A stretch of DNA of 64,000 nt from Entoloma clypeatum (lineage: Eukaryota; Basidiomycota; Agaricomycetes; Agaricales; Entolomataceae): the NCBI GenBank assembly GCA_963565915.1, contig OY751493.1, positions 930,001 through 994,000 on the forward strand, given 5' to 3'. The translations under genes were made by a program, and so were the position numbers. This document shows, piece by piece, positions 61,797-64,000 of this stretch. The first letter of the stretch is position 1. Every line of letters starts with the position of its first letter. The notes below the pieces were generated by a model. It was not told the origin of the DNA, made no database searches, and saw only the letters and a list, made by a program, of their open reading frames with translations.

Positions 61797-63941
61797 GTCG
61801 CGAGCACGAACACCTTGTGCGCAATCTTGCGAACGCGCAGCTCTTTAGGCGATGGCTCCTGGTCCGTGTCCTCGCCTACAGTAGCCTTCTCCTTCTCCAA
61901 AGTCAACACTCTCTCACGTGTCTCCTCAGCAAGAAGAGCGTCAATCTCGACAGCGAGCACATGCCCCAGCTCTCCGGCCGTTGCGGCTAGCGTGTGCCGG
62001 ACGAGTGTACGGCCCGACGTTGGACGGGGGAACATCATGACGATGAACTGATTTACCAATCAGCATCGGGAGCCGCGAGTGTGCGGGAAAGGCGCAACTC
62101 ACAGCAGCGGTGAACCCGATAATGACGAGAAGTCTGTAGCACACATCGAACAGAAGGTTGAACAAATCCTTGCTTGAACAGACGAGAGAAAGCACCCACG
62201 CCCGCTTCCATCCAATATCAACCCCAACCCCTGCGTTGACAAGCACAGGCAGATGTGTGTCGATCCAACTGTATCCCACGACTAAGAAATCGTTCAAGTT
62301 AGCCATGTTCGAGTAAGCAATAAAAGTGAGGGCATAGTCACCAAGGATAGCGGTGACCGCTCCCAGAGCCCATATCTGGAGCTGTGCCACTGGCGCTGCA
62401 ATTCGCCCAAGCAAGAACGGGGAGACAAGGACGGCCTACAGAAAAGAGAGAAGGGACTTGTGATAAGAATCCGGATCTTTTTGGGGTGTAAGATGGGCTG
62501 ACCGTGGCGATGACGATCCCGTAAGGGTTGCCATGGCCTTGGCCTGGTGCTCCAATGTACCAGATCACCATTCCAACTATTTGTGATAAACAAGATAAGA
62601 ATGGGAAAGCAGGTGGAGAGACACAGGATCAGACTGACCCAGCAATCCAAGAACAGTGCCACTGATACGAAGAACAAAGAAAGCAATCTGAAAAAGTCAC
62701 AACATCATCATGAGCGATAGCAGGATAAAGACATGTCGGCAAGTACCCACCTGGTCACCTGCATATGTCGCCAGCGCAGTCTAATACCCAAAAAGCAATC
62801 CCTTCATCAAAATCACGCAAGACAGCAAAGGCATAGAGCCCACCTGTGCCATGATCAGAGCCCAAATGCCACGGTGACTGTAATACAACCACGCGGTCGA
62901 GTGACACACCGCCGGAATCCACAAAGCCACCGACACAATCGCATGCCTCAGACTAAATATGGCTTCGGGAGATCTGAACCATCGCAGGACAGACCCGAGC
63001 CTGACGAAAAATCGACCAATGACGGTCCTGGGAGGTAATGCATCTGGGTTCTTACCTAAATTGACGCATAAGGTGCGACCGATATATCAAATGAAGGAAG
63101 ACAACTTACGAGCATGCTTGATGTTCCCAACACCATCCTCGTCCTCGCCGTCATCCAAAGATATATCGTCAAAAGCAGTCAGGTCGCTGGACCCCGAGCC
63201 AGTGAGAGGTGCGGCGCGCTTATCAACCTCGTCCTTGCTCATCAGTTTTCTGCCAAGCTTGCCAAAGCCGCTGGGAGCCCAGAGTCGAGGCTTGGGTCGT
63301 TTTCCGTCAAGCTCGACGATCATGGTCAGGAACTTGGCGAGCCGTTCTGCAAATGCGTCAATGGAAAACGAGAACACATAGCAGATGAACAACGATCTGT
63401 AAAACGACTCGGTAAGATAACGTTATTTCAACAGAAATAAAGGGTACGGGACCTTGCAGTGAATGCCCGAGTGTTTTCCTCAGACTTGACCTGGTGACCA
63501 GTTGTAGTGTTGAAAAACCGCTCGAAAGGCTCGACCAATTTGACCCGCTCAACTCTCCGGAAACTATCCAGCGCTTTTTGGACGGCATCCAAATGTTGGA
63601 CGAGCACGTCATGTCGCTTCTCGTTCCCGGCCTTGTCCACCTTCAGGAAGAATCCCCTCCACCGACCGCCGTTACAGTCGTGGAACCATTTTTCAACGCC
63701 TTTCATCGCCGCCTCACAGGCTTCGCGGAGCTCTGCCGATGAGGTGGAAAGGATGGGAAGAAGCGAGTCGAGGTCGTGGCTGTTCTTGACTTCGTGTTGA
63801 TGCAAGCGCTCGTGGAGCATGCTGAACCGGGCTGTGGAAGGGCGTCTCTCGGATGTAGGTGTCGTCGGGATTATTTTCTCCTCTGGTGGTACTTGCAAAG
63901 CATGAAGGTTTGAAACAAAGATCGGGAACGCATATAGGCCG
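61012..63941 (-). CDS. ArAE / DUF2421 (FUSC-like) membrane transporter, 5' partial
   Basis: Multi-pass transporter of the aromatic-acid-exporter type (ArAE_2_N plus DUF2421). Exons in + coordinates: 61012-61047, 61103-61342, 61399-61422, 61482-61566, 61629-61673, 61740-62047, 62103-62435, 62503-62576, 62639-62687, 62751-62780, 62844-63055, 63110-63396, 63453-63941. They join in one phase to about 737 residues, and the first exon(s) lie beyond 64000. Landmarks are KNPDALPPRTVIGRF, the membrane segment FSLRHAIVSVALWIP, GMVIWYIGAPGQGHGNPYGI, further membrane stretches, then the cytoplasmic block FPRPTSGRTLVRHTLAA and LFTGAFTQLDTKWCS. The stop is a TAG at 61012-61014. Substrate unknown. Confidence 0.82.
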
Positions 63942-64000
63942 CTAAGCAGAGCAATTGAGATTTGAGAGAAGGGCAAAAGAGTATGTTGGAATTATACTGA

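Overview
The window looks like a chromosome segment of a filamentous basidiomycete, probably an Agaricomycete. The host genes have 50-65 bp introns with GT..AG ends, the gene families are ordinary fungal or eukaryotic ones, and the middle is filled with nested Ty3/gypsy, Ty1/copia, Tc1/mariner, hAT-like and Harbinger-like elements. No rRNA, tRNA, CRISPR array or prokaryote-type operon was seen.

Left gene island (1-6095, all on the + strand): the 3' end of a Ser/Pro-rich protein, a ten-exon RAD1 homologue (9-1-1 DNA damage clamp), an adenosine-deaminase-like protein (ADAL) and a GPALPP/DUF3752 protein. Right gene island (60528-64000, - strand): a 13-exon 3' portion of an ArAE/DUF2421 membrane transporter that runs to the right edge. 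A 1269 bp copy of that transporter's 3' end also sits at 6096-7364 in the same orientation. The whole transposon block (about 53 kb) therefore lies between two direct copies of one host segment.

Transposon block, left to right: a full-length chromodomain Ty3/gypsy element (9018-15588) with TSD, Tf1-style self-priming signals and an extra ORF after pol; a Harbinger-like pair (Myb/SANT gene and transposase 3' end) broken by a 589 bp solo LTR; a non-autonomous hAT-like element (18449-26646) split by decayed copia copy A (18469-24249); a decayed gypsy element D (26647-42629) interrupted by intact copia copy B (28911-34700) and by a solo LTR that is itself split by a truncated gypsy copy (35094-39660); a Zn-cluster gene fragment; a foldback-type structure made of inverted tandem arrays with an intact Tc1 element in its centre (44089-45707); a gag-only copia-type element G (46758-58863, identical LTRs) split by intact copia copy C (51639-57426); and the 3' part of a hAT transposase gene ending at 60437.

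The most unusual content is in element G. It encodes a Gag but no polymerase, has identical LTRs and so moved recently, and its non-coding body carries about twenty dispersed copies of a short bulged hairpin motif (GCGCC, 4-9 nt loop, GGCTGC) with compensatory changes. Other points of note are a 122-123 aa accessory ORF kept open in two gypsy copies whose pol genes are full of stops, inactivation of copies mainly by CGA-to-TGA changes (CpG decay), and Tc1 ends built from four identical 20-mers arranged as palindromes. Exon borders were placed by reading splice sites and phase by hand; family assignments rest on remembered motifs, not on database searches.
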